Positions 51,768 through 60,961 of a stretch of DNA of 64,000 nucleotides are shown here, piece after piece. Origin of the DNA: Promethearchaeota archaeon (GTDB lineage: Archaea; Asgardarchaeota; Lokiarchaeia; Sigyniarchaeales; SOKP01); assembly GCA_018238625.1 (NCBI GenBank), contig JABCSY010000004.1, positions 22,868-86,867 of the forward strand, written 5' to 3'. Every line of letters starts with the position of its first letter. Positions within the stretch are counted from its first letter, which is position 1. The notes beneath the pieces were generated by a model. It was not told the DNA's origin. It saw nothing but the letters and a program-made list of their open reading frames with translations, and did not search any database. The position numbers were made by a program, and so were the translations under genes.

Positions 51768-53483
51768 CTAAATTGCCGCCTCCTTTTTTCTCTTATTTTG
51801 TCGATAGTAGTGAATTACATCTACATCAAATCGTTCATAAAGCTTGCTTCTCGCACGACCCATGGCAGATATTTCCTTGATGCTAGAGCTTAATTCTGCT
51901 CGTAATTGCTTCACCACTTCTTCAGAATATTGTAAGACGATGTCAGATGCCAGTTCGTCCAATTCACAATGTTTTATCCGCAAGTAATCTTCTCCTCGAG
52001 TGGCAACCATGCGCCAGACATTTGCTTTCGCTACTCGGCTAAAAATTGCTTGTTTCTGCACGCTAAATCCTTTCTCCAAGTCCATGTTCGTTTTAATGGC
52101 TCTTGGAAAGTTGTAATACTGAAAGAGACCCGGGAGATACGACCTCCACAGACGACACCATTCGCCCATGATCTCCATGGCTGATTTTTTCTTGCTGGGC
52201 AAGAACGATCTACTTTCTTCCCAATTTGTTGTGGGGTCCCTCTCTTTAGCGGTTGCAAGAATTTTCTCGTAAGCGCGGTCAAGCTTCTTAACTTTAGCGT
52301 TTCGAGACAATGATTCGTCTCCAAATATCGCTCGAATCTCTTGGAAACGCACGAATAATGATTTCACATCCTCGTAAAGTTGCTTGACTTCATCAAGGGG
52401 CTCTTTCAACGATGTTATTGTCTTGCTCATGATCTTAGTGAAGCGATAGGTCGGATCAAGAGTTATCCTTGCCGAATCCATGTCATTCGCGTATTTTTCA
52501 ACCGTTTCATACAGCCATGTGCCCCGTAACTCTTTTAGCGTTTTATTCTTGACCTTGAGCATCGTCTGGAGATCTTTATCCGTATTTTCAAAAGCTTCAC
52601 GGACAGAAACTTTTCCTACGTTTTCAAAATGTACCTTGGAATTTGGCGAAGCATTGTGAATATAAAGATCGTTAATTGCTTTTTTTAGTGGTAGGTACAC
52701 TCTGCTATCTAAAGCCGACAAGTGTCGCCACGTGTTTCTGAGAAAATGGAATTGACAGTATTGGTGAGGTACATCGGAGTAATATTCGTCGTGGCATTTA
52801 GTGATCACGCTCTGCTTGTCGCTAACCCAACCGATAATCTTAACATCGTAGAGTTTTTCGATTTCTTCGATGGTTTTTCGTAATGTTTTATAATCCAGCG
52901 AGTCAAACTTGCGAGTTGCGAGGATTCGATTGCTTATCAAGTCCATGAAGCACCAAATGGACGGAGCATCGCCTCCAGGGTCTTGACCATCTAACCCAAG
53001 CAAGATGAATCCTTGTTCTTGGATGATCTCCTTTGTTTTTTCGTCGATTTTTAAGGATTTTAATTTCAACACGTCTTCATAAATACGTCGTACTGTATCA
53101 CCAGAAATATCCAAATGATGTTCATATTTTAAACGTTTGAGAATCTGACTTGGTTTTGAGTCGAAAAGTAAAAATTCTCTTGAGAAAAATCTAAAAACAT
53201 CAGCTCCAAAATGACGACCGCTATAATCAAAGCGTGGGCTTGGATTGAACACGATCTTGCTCATCTCGCAGTCTCTATTAGCACAAAAATAATAATTGAC
53301 AACTTGATAAATATCCCCCTCTAAGGTATGGACGAGCTTGCCATTGTCTGAATAGCAATAAGAAACATCATTTCCGCATGTTATACACTTGTTATTAAGA
53401 CCTGGTGGATAAGAAATCCTTATCGTATCGTAATCTTCCGAATAAGTTTTTCGATTCATTAATATATAATTGATCATCGTCAT
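51768..53483 (-). CDS. DDE-type transposase
   Basis: A 571-residue transposase. A zinc-binding N-terminus (KCITCGND and FCANRDC) and a DNA-binding helical region (LDISGDTVRRIYEDVL) are followed by a DDE/RNase H-like core. Probable catalytic residues are the first Asp in LLGLDGQDPGG, the second in WVSDKQSVITKC and a late Glu in KTNMDLEKGFS. YCQFHFLRN between them is a pattern shared by ISL3-, IS66- and mutator-like enzymes. The exact IS family is not settled. The gene is intact, occupies nearly the whole element, and its codon use differs from the host. Confidence 0.87.
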   Translation of the reverse strand: MTMINYILMNRKTYSEDYDTIRISYPPGLNNKCITCGNDVSYCYSDNGKLVHTLEGDIYQVVNYYFCANRDCEMSKIVFNPSPRFDYSGRHFGADVFRFFSREFLLFDSKPSQILKRLKYEHHLDISGDTVRRIYEDVLKLKSLKIDEKTKEIIQEQGFILLGLDGQDPGGDAPSIWCFMDLISNRILATRKFDSLDYKTLRKTIEEIEKLYDVKIIGWVSDKQSVITKCHDEYYSDVPHQYCQFHFLRNTWRHLSALDSRVYLPLKKAINDLYIHNASPNSKVHFENVGKVSVREAFENTDKDLQTMLKVKNKTLKELRGTWLYETVEKYANDMDSARITLDPTYRFTKIMSKTITSLKEPLDEVKQLYEDVKSLFVRFQEIRAIFGDESLSRNAKVKKLDRAYEKILATAKERDPTTNWEESRSFLPSKKKSAMEIMGEWCRLWRSYLPGLFQYYNFPRAIKTNMDLEKGFSVQKQAIFSRVAKANVWRMVATRGEDYLRIKHCELDELASDIVLQYSEEVVKQLRAELSSSIKEISAMGRARSKLYERFDVDVIHYYRQNKRKKEAAI

Positions 53484-53538
53484 ATTTCAACTTTTCGTTA
53501 ATTTTGTCGCCTATCTTGATGTCACAGAACGAAGACTA

Positions 53539-53559
53539 AGATTAATTTGCGACCTCATA
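53539..53559. repeat. Right terminal inverted repeat of the insertion sequence
   Basis: Twenty-one bases ending GCGACCTCATA, the inverted partner of 51738-51758. Confidence 0.9.
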
Positions 53560-53605
53560 AAAAAAAATTTCAATTTTATAAAAAGATTATTTCTTTTAGA
53601 AATTC

Positions 53606-54490
53606 TTAATCAAACTTTTTTATCACATTATCAAGATGAGTTTTTAACGACCTATAAGGTTTTAAATCCCCTAAGAATTCTTTTTTTAATACTTGTTCTT
53701 GGGATATTTTTTCTACTAATTGCTTAAATATTTCTTTAATTTTAACGATATCTCCAGAGGCGATAAAATCTAAAGAAAAATCGTTGATATCACTGTATAG
53801 TATTAATTTTTTGCAACCATTGTCTTCTAAATCATTAAAATGGATTTCTTTTATATTTGTCTTCGCTCGAATTTGAGTGTTCATGGCGATGGTTGCTAAT
53901 TTTGCTGAAAGATTAGAGCTAAACAAATCAATATTCTCAGGGGTAATCTCTCTATGAAAATTATTTAGAAGGGTTTGATCATACAATTGAGAAATTATAG
54001 GTAGCCCTTGAGTTGATATTCCGCAATAAATTATCTTGTTTTCAGTATCAACGCATTTCAATTCGATATTCTCATCTTCTAAGGAAAACCGATATTTATC
54101 CCATAAATAACCCGTAATTAACTTAATAACTTTTGAGAATTCCGATTTTGTAGAAGCTTCTTTAATCTTTTCTGGAGTTTCGTAATTGGCAGAAACTTTT
54201 TCAATATATTCAGTCATAATTTTATTGACTTCTTCAGAGTTCGATAAAAAGTCGCCAGTAATGCAGAAAAACAGATTTTGGTCGCTCTCTGTGACGGTAT
54301 GTTTAATTATCATTCGTTCTTTCCCAGTATCTCCTTCGAAAAAGATATTAGTTAAGCGCCAAAAATTTTTTGGATTAATACTACTGATTAACATTTCTAC
54401 GAATAATACAATCTCAAACGAAGGATATTTGTTCTCGTTCGAAACATACAATACTTTATCATCTAAAATGATGGCAAACCCGGTTATCAT
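53606..54490 (-). CDS. Longin/roadblock-like tandem-domain protein
   Basis: A 294-residue protein with two similar alpha/beta domains. The first starts ITGFAIILDDKVLYVSNENK and includes a helix and a strand-rich half. The second (about 160-275) contains IIYCGISTQGLPII and AKLATIAMNTQ, resembling the roadblock/longin fold used by small-GTPase regulators. No zinc site or signal peptide. It is one of three such proteins in this window (also near 17.6 and 63.5 kb). It lies just beyond the insertion sequence and is divergent from the acidic small ORF. The GTPase partner is not in the window. Confidence 0.6.
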   Translation of the reverse strand: MITGFAIILDDKVLYVSNENKYPSFEIVLFVEMLISSINPKNFWRLTNIFFEGDTGKERMIIKHTVTESDQNLFFCITGDFLSNSEEVNKIMTEYIEKVSANYETPEKIKEASTKSEFSKVIKLITGYLWDKYRFSLEDENIELKCVDTENKIIYCGISTQGLPIISQLYDQTLLNNFHREITPENIDLFSSNLSAKLATIAMNTQIRAKTNIKEIHFNDLEDNGCKKLILYSDINDFSLDFIASGDIVKIKEIFKQLVEKISQEQVLKKEFLGDLKPYRSLKTHLDNVIKKFD

Positions 54491-54730
54491 AGAAAAAATC
54501 GCTACAGAAATAATAATTTGATGGTTAAGTTCTTTCTTTAAGATTAAAAATTAAAGAATATCTTATTTTTTTTGAATAAATTAAATTAAAAGAAATATAA
54601 AATACATTTTAATTTTAGTAATTTTAATATTTTTCGAACTTATGTAACAAATTTAATTAGAAGGATTTAACCTAAATTTTTTTTTGTTATTTAAATAGAA
54701 CGGAGGAGTGACATGTTATGAGGTTAAAAA

Positions 54731-54925
54731 ATGAACGACGAATTGAGGTTAGATTCAGAAGAATTGGATGCGATAGATAGTTTTCATGAGACTAAATATT
54801 TTACTACATCTCTTGAGGATCAGATGTCTCTTTCAAGCTTAGGCTATAAACAAGCTTGCATTTTAAACATAGTTCAGAAAGAATGTTTTTTGTTTTATAC
54901 ACCCGATTTAGTATCGCCAAAATAA
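54731..54925 (+). CDS. Small acidic protein, 64 aa, upstream of the giant HNH protein
   Basis: A 64-residue ORF whose first half is acidic (LDSEELDAIDSFHE) and second half hydrophobic with two cysteines (ACILNIVQKECFLFY). GAGGTT seven bases before ATG is a good ribosome-binding site. It ends 14 bases before the start of the giant gene, so the two are likely cotranscribed. I do not recognise a family. It may regulate or bind the giant protein. Confidence 0.5.
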   Translation: MNDELRLDSEELDAIDSFHETKYFTTSLEDQMSLSSLGYKQACILNIVQKECFLFYTPDLVSPK

Positions 54926-54939
54926 GAGGGTAAATCTTT

Positions 54940-57900
54940 ATGGATGAGATAGGGGACGAGTTTAGTGATATATCTGGGAATGATGAGATTGAAGAAGAAC
55001 TACCGGAGCTTACAAGCGAATCTGATGAGCTAGATGAATTTGACAACGACATCCCTGAGATCTTTAGTGAAACGGATGAGATTGATGATAACTTAGATGG
55101 GGTTATTCAAGATAAGGAAGATAGTGAACGAACTAACGAAGATCAAGACTCTGATTTAAAGGAAGAAAAAGACTTCGAAGACGATCAAATTAAAAGTGGG
55201 GAATTTGGAAATGATAATCAAGAATTACCAGAAGAAAAAGAAGAGAGTGTATGGGACGACATCGATTGGAGCGAAGATATACATGGCGAACGAGAAAAAA
55301 CTATTTGGGACGATATCGATTGGAGCGAGGATAAACATGGCGAGGGGGAAAAAAATGAAGAGGCTAAAAATGACGATCAAAACGAGGAATACAACAAAGA
55401 AGATTACGTCGAAAACGTTGAATCTCAATCAACTTCTACGGTTTTAACTAATAAAATAGAAGAAATTGAAAGTGATGTTGATCATCAAGAACAAAAAGAG
55501 CAAATCGAGATTCGCTCAGAAGAATACCAAGGCGATACGGAACCTGTTGTTAATACAGACGAGATTGAATTCATAAAAGACGTTGAAAAATTAGCCGAAC
55601 ACGTCAGAGAAATAAAAGCTGAAGACGAGAACATCGAACCACAAACTGAAAAAGAAAACGCGGCGTACTATGCTGAGCAATATTATGAAACTTTAAAGGA
55701 AAATGAGGTAGTAAACGATCGAGATAGTAAAGAGGGGCAAGAAACAGAAGAACTTAGGCAAGAAGTAACAGAGGAATTAAATGGACACCAAGAAAGTGAT
55801 TGTGAAAGCGATAAACTCGAAGAGGAAGATATTATCGAGGCATCTGAGGAAATTATTAGTACAGAGGAATTTGAATATTTATGGGAAATTCGCGATAAAT
55901 TAGATCAAGAAGGAAAGACTTCTGAAGAGATAGAAGAGGTAATGCACGAAGCGGAAGAGATGTACGAAACGCTTAAAAACGCAGAAAAAATGATTGAAGA
56001 GTTAGAACTGGAGAAATTAAAGCTAGTAGACCACGAAGACGAAGCGAGAGAAGAGGATCTAAAAGAAGACTTGGATAGAGAAGACCTAATAGAGCAAGCC
56101 GTTGAATTAGAAGAGAAATTGGTTCAACAAGGGGAATCGCAAGAACAGATAGATGCGAGAGTAGAGGAATCCATAGAAGCGACCAAATTTGAAGAGAGAT
56201 TAGAAATATTAATTGAACAGCAAGAACGAGAGAAATTAAAGCTAGTAAATCACGAAGACGAAGCGAGCGAAGAGGACCTAAAAGAAGAGCTGGATAGAGT
56301 AGATCTAGTAGAGCAAGCCATTGAATTAGAAGAGAAATTGGTTCAACAAGGAGAATCGCAAGAACAGATAGACGTGAGAGTAGAGGAATCCATAGAAGCG
56401 ACCAAGTTTGAAGAGAGATCAGAAAAAATTATTGAAAAAGAACGAAATGAATTAAAACCAGAATTAGAAGCGATCGAAAGCGAATCCGAAGATAAGAAAG
56501 ATCTCCTTAAGGAAAATACAAAGCTAGTAAGTGAAGAATCGGACGAAGAGGAAAATGAACGACTTCAAGAGTTATATGGCCAAGAAACGGGCAGACGACC
56601 TATATATGTTAAAAAAAAGACGAAGGGTTACAGCCAATGGTTAGAGCAACGAGAATTAGGCTCGGAAAAGGTTAAAAATTCTAAAAGTGAAAGCGAAAAA
56701 ATAAAAGAAGTTAGAGAAGTTAAAGAAGAAGATTGGAAAACAACCCTTAAACAATGGATAAAAGAAGCTTCTGAAGAAGAATGCGACGCTGAACTTAAAT
56801 CCGAGTTAAAAAATGTCCTTGAGAGTTATAACGAGTTCGAGGCTTTGGCTCGAAAGTTTTTGAAATTATTTGAAAAGTCTCAACACGAAAAACTTTCTGA
56901 AAAAGAAAAGAATATATTAAAATCCTTAACAGAAAAACTACAAAAGTTAGACCCGATCAAACTAGAATTATCAGCAAGCGTTTTTTTTATTAAAAATTAT
57001 ATCATGGAGCAATATTGGTACGATTTTTGGAACAAACCTCTTGTTAATCGAGTGCTTAGCAAATTTTTTAAGCACATATCGCAGAAATATAAAGAGTTAA
57101 GGAAAGAACAAAAAAACGAGATAATTAAATATATAATTAATAAAAATCGTTTAAAAAAATCATTCTTAGAATCTGAGGATTTTATATATGTAGATCAAGA
57201 CATAAATCTAAAAGAAAGACAAACTTCCATGACTCAAAATCAGAACAAGACAAAAAAGGATCTTCATAAGAGAATATTTAGATATGGTGAATCTCTACAT
57301 CAAGGAATTGTCGGTATATATTATATTTGTGAAATATTTCCAAAAAAATTTATGATTAAAAAAACTTTTTTTTCTGGAAACGAATTATATTATATTCTTG
57401 ATAAACATTCTCAGTTTTTTTATACTATTAACAAAAACCTAAAAGATAAAGATTTAATTCGATATTATGGAACTGTTACAAGAAAGAAGAAATCAAATGA
57501 AAAGATATATATTATTACAGAAAAAGGAATAAAATTTACGGAAGAGATAATAGAAATAAAAAGACGAGATTTTCCAATATTATTTGATGAGCTAATTGCC
57601 ACTCTTGAGAAAAGATATATTGATTATATTGTAGATTTAATCAATTCAGAAAACAAAATTATAATTCGGTCGCAGAAAGATATAAATGATAAATTAAGAA
57701 AAATGGCTGGAGATAATAACATAGAACTTGTGACTTCATATAGATCTGATCGTTTAGATATAGAATTTCATTGTAAGAAATGCAAAAAACAATTTAAAGA
57801 TACATATCAACTAATAGAAAGCAGAAAAGACTCGAAATTATTTTGCCCTTATTGCTTTCCAGAATTAAAGACGAATATATATCTTTCGGAAGAATTAAAA

Positions 57901-60012
57901 GTTCAAATTTCTAAATTTGTTTTTAATGAACTAAGAAAAACTACCATTCATAAATTATCGAAGAATAAGATTTTAGATATCATAGAATATATAAAAAAAT
58001 TAGTCTTCAATTTTGTAGAACCCAAAATTATTGAGAAAAAATCAGAATTTAAAGAATTTATAGAGAAATATATATGTTCTATTGTTGGATTTTTAACAGA
58101 CGTTAAACGATTGTCTGAAACAAATCAATTCATTAATCTTTCCGAAATTTCCCTATTATTTCATGATAAGTCAATTGTATCAGAATCAATGTGGCAAGCT
58201 GTTTGTCGAACGATAATTAAATATCTCAGGGAAGAATTTGATTTTAATATTAGAACAAAGCGATATGATTCACTACCAGAATCAATACGACAATCAATTA
58301 GAAATTATATAACTTTATATAAACTAATACTAGGTGTGGATAGAAGTGGAAATATGATTACTTATTTGGATATAGATTTCAAGACTGAAATAAAAATATA
58401 TTATGATGGTAAATGTCAAGGGATAAATGGTTATTGTCCGTTTGATATTGATTATAAATTTTTACCAGCGCTTTCCTTTGACCATCGACTTGAAAAATAT
58501 AATACGATTGTAAAGAGAAAAGAAATGAGATATATTACACCTACAAAGATGTTAAGTGGAAGCTTCAATGGAGCATTAACAAAAATGAAAAGTCAGATAG
58601 GTGGATTGGATCTAAGATGTAGGAACTGTCATTCTTCAAGACATCATAAAATGTATAATTTTCTTCCAATTTTTAATTTTCTAAAATCATTACACATTAG
58701 AAATATTGATGTAAATACAACCTTAGTTTTAGATAGTGTAAATCTTTTGGCAAAAAAATATTTTGAGCATACTAAAAAAACCATGAAATTGTCTGAAAAA
58801 AATACTCAAGCACAAATTTTGGGTAGAATAAGGAGTCAAATATTTAGATTGATAAAGAAAAAATATATAATTGAATATCTATTTGGAGCAAATTATATAT
58901 GTCCTATTTGTCAAAAAGCTAATATCAATGAATACCTCACCTGTTTTGAAGCACATCATACTAATAAAAACATATTTGAAAACGATCTTCAAAAAATTAT
59001 ATTGAGTTCATATTTCTTCAAATCTACTAAATGGTTAATCAAAAAATTAATCGATCAAGAATGCATTTATGTTTGCAGAAACTGTCATACAATGATAACA
59101 GCGAAAAATTACAACGAGAATGCTCTTATCATTCTAGAGAATGAAATAAATGCATTATACATAAAAAATTTTTATGATAATTTAAATGTAAAAGTTAATG
59201 AAATAAGAGATGTCATTATGCATTGGAAATCTGAATTAAAAAATAACATGAATTTTATTCCAAATCCTTTCTTGAAAATGTTTGATTACGGAGAATCAAT
59301 ATATTCAGCGTTAATTTGTATTTATTATGTATGTGAAATTTTTTCTCAAACCACCAAAAAAGACTTTTTTACTGCAGAAGAACTTAATTATATTCAAAAA
59401 AAGTCTTCTAGTTATTTTAAACAATATAAAAACAATTTAATAGATTTAGAATATATTCAATATGAGAAAAGATTACTTCAATACAGAGGATTTGGATTTA
59501 ATAAAGATATATATAAAATTACTTTTGAAGGAATACTAAAGGCAAAAGAAATAATTGAGGAAAGATTAGAAGAATTTCCAGACGAGTTTAACGAATTAGT
59601 TTCGCAATGGGAATATAGAAGCAGAAAGTATAAAGCAAGAAAACAACGCTTATCTGCTTTTGATGTTGTTTTAATTTGCGTTTATTTTATTTGCAATAAT
59701 AAAAAAAAAATTGAATTCTTTTTGAATGCATTTCATTACATTATTGATAAAGAGAATTCATATTTTGGCAAACATAGAAAAAAAATGCTTAATTTAGAAT
59801 ATATAACAGAGAATCAGGAAACTGCAAATTCTTTTAAAGAGATTAGCATCACTCCAAAAGGAATAAAAAGAGCAGAAGAATTGATTTCTCTAATTACGAG
59901 AGATTATTTTGAAAAATATCAAAAATTAATTTCAGACTGGGAAAAGAGATATAATGAATATTTAAAAACAATTGAGAATGAAAATAAAGATCCTAATTAT
60001 ATGCACATTTAG
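54940..60012 (+). CDS. Giant acidic-repeat protein with winged-helix domains and two HNH-type zinc modules
   Basis: A 1690-residue protein after GAGGGT and ATG. Residues 1-570 are Glu/Asp-rich coiled coil with internal repeats. A basic helical region follows (about 600-760). A winged-helix-like unit starts near 783 (RYGESLHQGIVGIYYICEIF), and a C4 zinc site (CKKCKKQF...CPYC) near 945. The first HNH-like module has KCQGINGYCPF, SFDHR and CRNCHSSRHH (about 1158-1235). The second has CPICQK, FEAHHTN and CRNCH (about 1321-1383). Two further winged-helix units (about 1444 and 1567) are similar to the first. HNH modules cut DNA or RNA in defence and mobile elements, so a nuclease is inferred. The acidic half is less AT-rich than the nuclease half, suggesting a fusion. 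Confidence 0.72.
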   Translation: MDEIGDEFSDISGNDEIEEELPELTSESDELDEFDNDIPEIFSETDEIDDNLDGVIQDKEDSERTNEDQDSDLKEEKDFEDDQIKSGEFGNDNQELPEEKEESVWDDIDWSEDIHGEREKTIWDDIDWSEDKHGEGEKNEEAKNDDQNEEYNKEDYVENVESQSTSTVLTNKIEEIESDVDHQEQKEQIEIRSEEYQGDTEPVVNTDEIEFIKDVEKLAEHVREIKAEDENIEPQTEKENAAYYAEQYYETLKENEVVNDRDSKEGQETEELRQEVTEELNGHQESDCESDKLEEEDIIEASEEIISTEEFEYLWEIRDKLDQEGKTSEEIEEVMHEAEEMYETLKNAEKMIEELELEKLKLVDHEDEAREEDLKEDLDREDLIEQAVELEEKLVQQGESQEQIDARVEESIEATKFEERLEILIEQQEREKLKLVNHEDEASEEDLKEELDRVDLVEQAIELEEKLVQQGESQEQIDVRVEESIEATKFEERSEKIIEKERNELKPELEAIESESEDKKDLLKENTKLVSEESDEEENERLQELYGQETGRRPIYVKKKTKGYSQWLEQRELGSEKVKNSKSESEKIKEVREVKEEDWKTTLKQWIKEASEEECDAELKSELKNVLESYNEFEALARKFLKLFEKSQHEKLSEKEKNILKSLTEKLQKLDPIKLELSASVFFIKNYIMEQYWYDFWNKPLVNRVLSKFFKHISQKYKELRKEQKNEIIKYIINKNRLKKSFLESEDFIYVDQDINLKERQTSMTQNQNKTKKDLHKRIFRYGESLHQGIVGIYYICEIFPKKFMIKKTFFSGNELYYILDKHSQFFYTINKNLKDKDLIRYYGTVTRKKKSNEKIYIITEKGIKFTEEIIEIKRRDFPILFDELIATLEKRYIDYIVDLINSENKIIIRSQKDINDKLRKMAGDNNIELVTSYRSDRLDIEFHCKKCKKQFKDTYQLIESRKDSKLFCPYCFPELKTNIYLSEELKVQISKFVFNELRKTTIHKLSKNKILDIIEYIKKLVFNFVEPKIIEKKSEFKEFIEKYICSIVGFLTDVKRLSETNQFINLSEISLLFHDKSIVSESMWQAVCRTIIKYLREEFDFNIRTKRYDSLPESIRQSIRNYITLYKLILGVDRSGNMITYLDIDFKTEIKIYYDGKCQGINGYCPFDIDYKFLPALSFDHRLEKYNTIVKRKEMRYITPTKMLSGSFNGALTKMKSQIGGLDLRCRNCHSSRHHKMYNFLPIFNFLKSLHIRNIDVNTTLVLDSVNLLAKKYFEHTKKTMKLSEKNTQAQILGRIRSQIFRLIKKKYIIEYLFGANYICPICQKANINEYLTCFEAHHTNKNIFENDLQKIILSSYFFKSTKWLIKKLIDQECIYVCRNCHTMITAKNYNENALIILENEINALYIKNFYDNLNVKVNEIRDVIMHWKSELKNNMNFIPNPFLKMFDYGESIYSALICIYYVCEIFSQTTKKDFFTAEELNYIQKKSSSYFKQYKNNLIDLEYIQYEKRLLQYRGFGFNKDIYKITFEGILKAKEIIEERLEEFPDEFNELVSQWEYRSRKYKARKQRLSAFDVVLICVYFICNNKKKIEFFLNAFHYIIDKENSYFGKHRKKMLNLEYITENQETANSFKEISITPKGIKRAEELISLITRDYFEKYQKLISDWEKRYNEYLKTIENENKDPNYMHI
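55251..55360 (+). repeat. Tandem 54-bp repeat (WDDIDWSED)
   Basis: Within the giant gene, two units of 18 codons start at about 55252 and 55306 and each encode WDDIDWSED followed by HGE. The period is exactly 54 bases, so this is an in-frame tandem duplication in the acidic region. Confidence 0.75.
56011..56425 (+). repeat. Tandem 219-bp repeat in the acidic coiled coil
   Basis: Two near-identical units start at 56011 and 56230 (73 codons apart). Each begins EKLKLV, then HEDEA, and includes ELEEKLVQQGESQEQID and VEESIEATKFEER. The high DNA identity points to a recent or homogenised duplication. Confidence 0.8.
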
Positions 60013-60123
60013 GAGGAAATGTATAACTTTCAATTAAAATTCTAAATATTTTTATTTTTTAGATTTATTAGTTTATTTAAATCTTATTTCAGATTTTTTT
60101 TCTAGCTTACATAGGTAAATTAA

Positions 60124-60924
60124 ATGAAAATTCTAAGAATAATTGAAAAGAAAAAAATTCACCAAGCAGCAGAACTGCTATTAAATTCTAAAGAAGCTAT
60201 TGTTTTATCAGGGGCGGGAATTTCTACGGAATCTGGAATTCCTGACTTTAGAGGGGAAGATGGCATTTGGAAGAAGTTTCCGATTGATACATTTGGTACA
60301 TTAGAAAGTCTCCTAAAAAACCCCACCAAATTCTGGGAGTTGGCACAGAAAATTGCCCCAAACCTATTCAAAGCAAAACCAAATCCAGGACATGATGCTC
60401 TTGCAGAACTCGAGAAGATGGATTTAATTAAAGCTGTCATTACTCAAAATATAGATGAACTCCATCAAAAAGCTGGTTCTATAATTGTTTATGAAGTACA
60501 TGGAAGCGTTAATAGATTTAGTTGTTTAGGTTGTAAAGCCTCTTATACAAAAGAACAAATTTATCGTAAATTAAAGAAAGAGAAAAAAACGGGGCCACAA
60601 TGCGAATTTTGCGGAGCTCCACTCAAACCTTCGGTTGTATTGTTTGGAGAAGGATTACCTCGATTTGAAATATTCCAATCCCAGGCTTTAGCTAAAAAAG
60701 CAGATGTCATGTTAATTGTGGGATCTTCCCTCTCAGTTGCCCCTATATGCGACCTACCCCTCTATACGCTAAGGGAAAAAGGAAAATTAATAATTGTCAA
60801 TGACCAACCAACTCATTTGGATGAAAAAGCAGCGGTTGTAATTCGCCACAAATCAGGCACTATTTTACCTTTAATTGTGGAAGAAATTAAAAAATTAAAA
60901 TCAGAACAAGAACCTATTGGATAA
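60124..60924 (+). CDS. cobB: Sir2-family NAD-dependent protein deacylase (sirtuin)
   Basis: A 266-residue sirtuin. NAD-binding segments are GAGISTESGIPDFRG (30-44) and TQNID (107-111); the catalytic His126 is in EVHGS. The zinc ribbon has CLGC (134 and 137) and CEFC. It removes acetyl or other acyl groups from lysines with NAD; archaeal targets include chromatin proteins. Length and motifs are complete. The radical SAM gene follows closely on the same strand, with its upstream TTG overlapping this gene's end, so cotranscription is likely. Confidence 0.93.
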   Translation: MKILRIIEKKKIHQAAELLLNSKEAIVLSGAGISTESGIPDFRGEDGIWKKFPIDTFGTLESLLKNPTKFWELAQKIAPNLFKAKPNPGHDALAELEKMDLIKAVITQNIDELHQKAGSIIVYEVHGSVNRFSCLGCKASYTKEQIYRKLKKEKKTGPQCEFCGAPLKPSVVLFGEGLPRFEIFQSQALAKKADVMLIVGSSLSVAPICDLPLYTLREKGKLIIVNDQPTHLDEKAAVVIRHKSGTILPLIVEEIKKLKSEQEPIG

Positions 60925-60961
60925 TCTCTTAAAGTTCTTAATTTTTAAAGAAGTTTTTTGT

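Larger units (their letters stand above)
51738..53559 (-). mobile_element. Complete insertion sequence, 1822 bp, with terminal inverted repeats
   Basis: The element begins TATGAGGTCGCAAATTAATC and ends with its reverse complement; 21 bases match perfectly (51738-51758 and 53539-53559), and similarity weakens beyond. Eight A bases flank each end (51730-51737 and 53560-53567), which fits an 8-bp target duplication but could be chance in this sequence. It contains a single intact transposase gene on the minus strand. The body is visibly more GC-rich than its surroundings, so it is likely recent. It lies between the ribosomal gene eS1 and a longin/roadblock-like gene. Confidence 0.88.

Noticed and set aside
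52031..52324. A 97-codon minus-strand frame inside the transposase gene
   Set aside because: It overlaps the transposase in another frame and has no domain of its own.
54718..54780. A 20-codon ORF (MRLKNERRIE...) overlapping the 64-aa ORF in another frame
   Set aside because: It fully overlaps the better-supported small ORF and ends at once; a basic composition arises from reading the acidic frame shifted.
55225..55447. Alternative frames in the acidic repeat of the giant gene on both strands
   Set aside because: They are shadows of the repeat and have biased composition without recognisable motifs.
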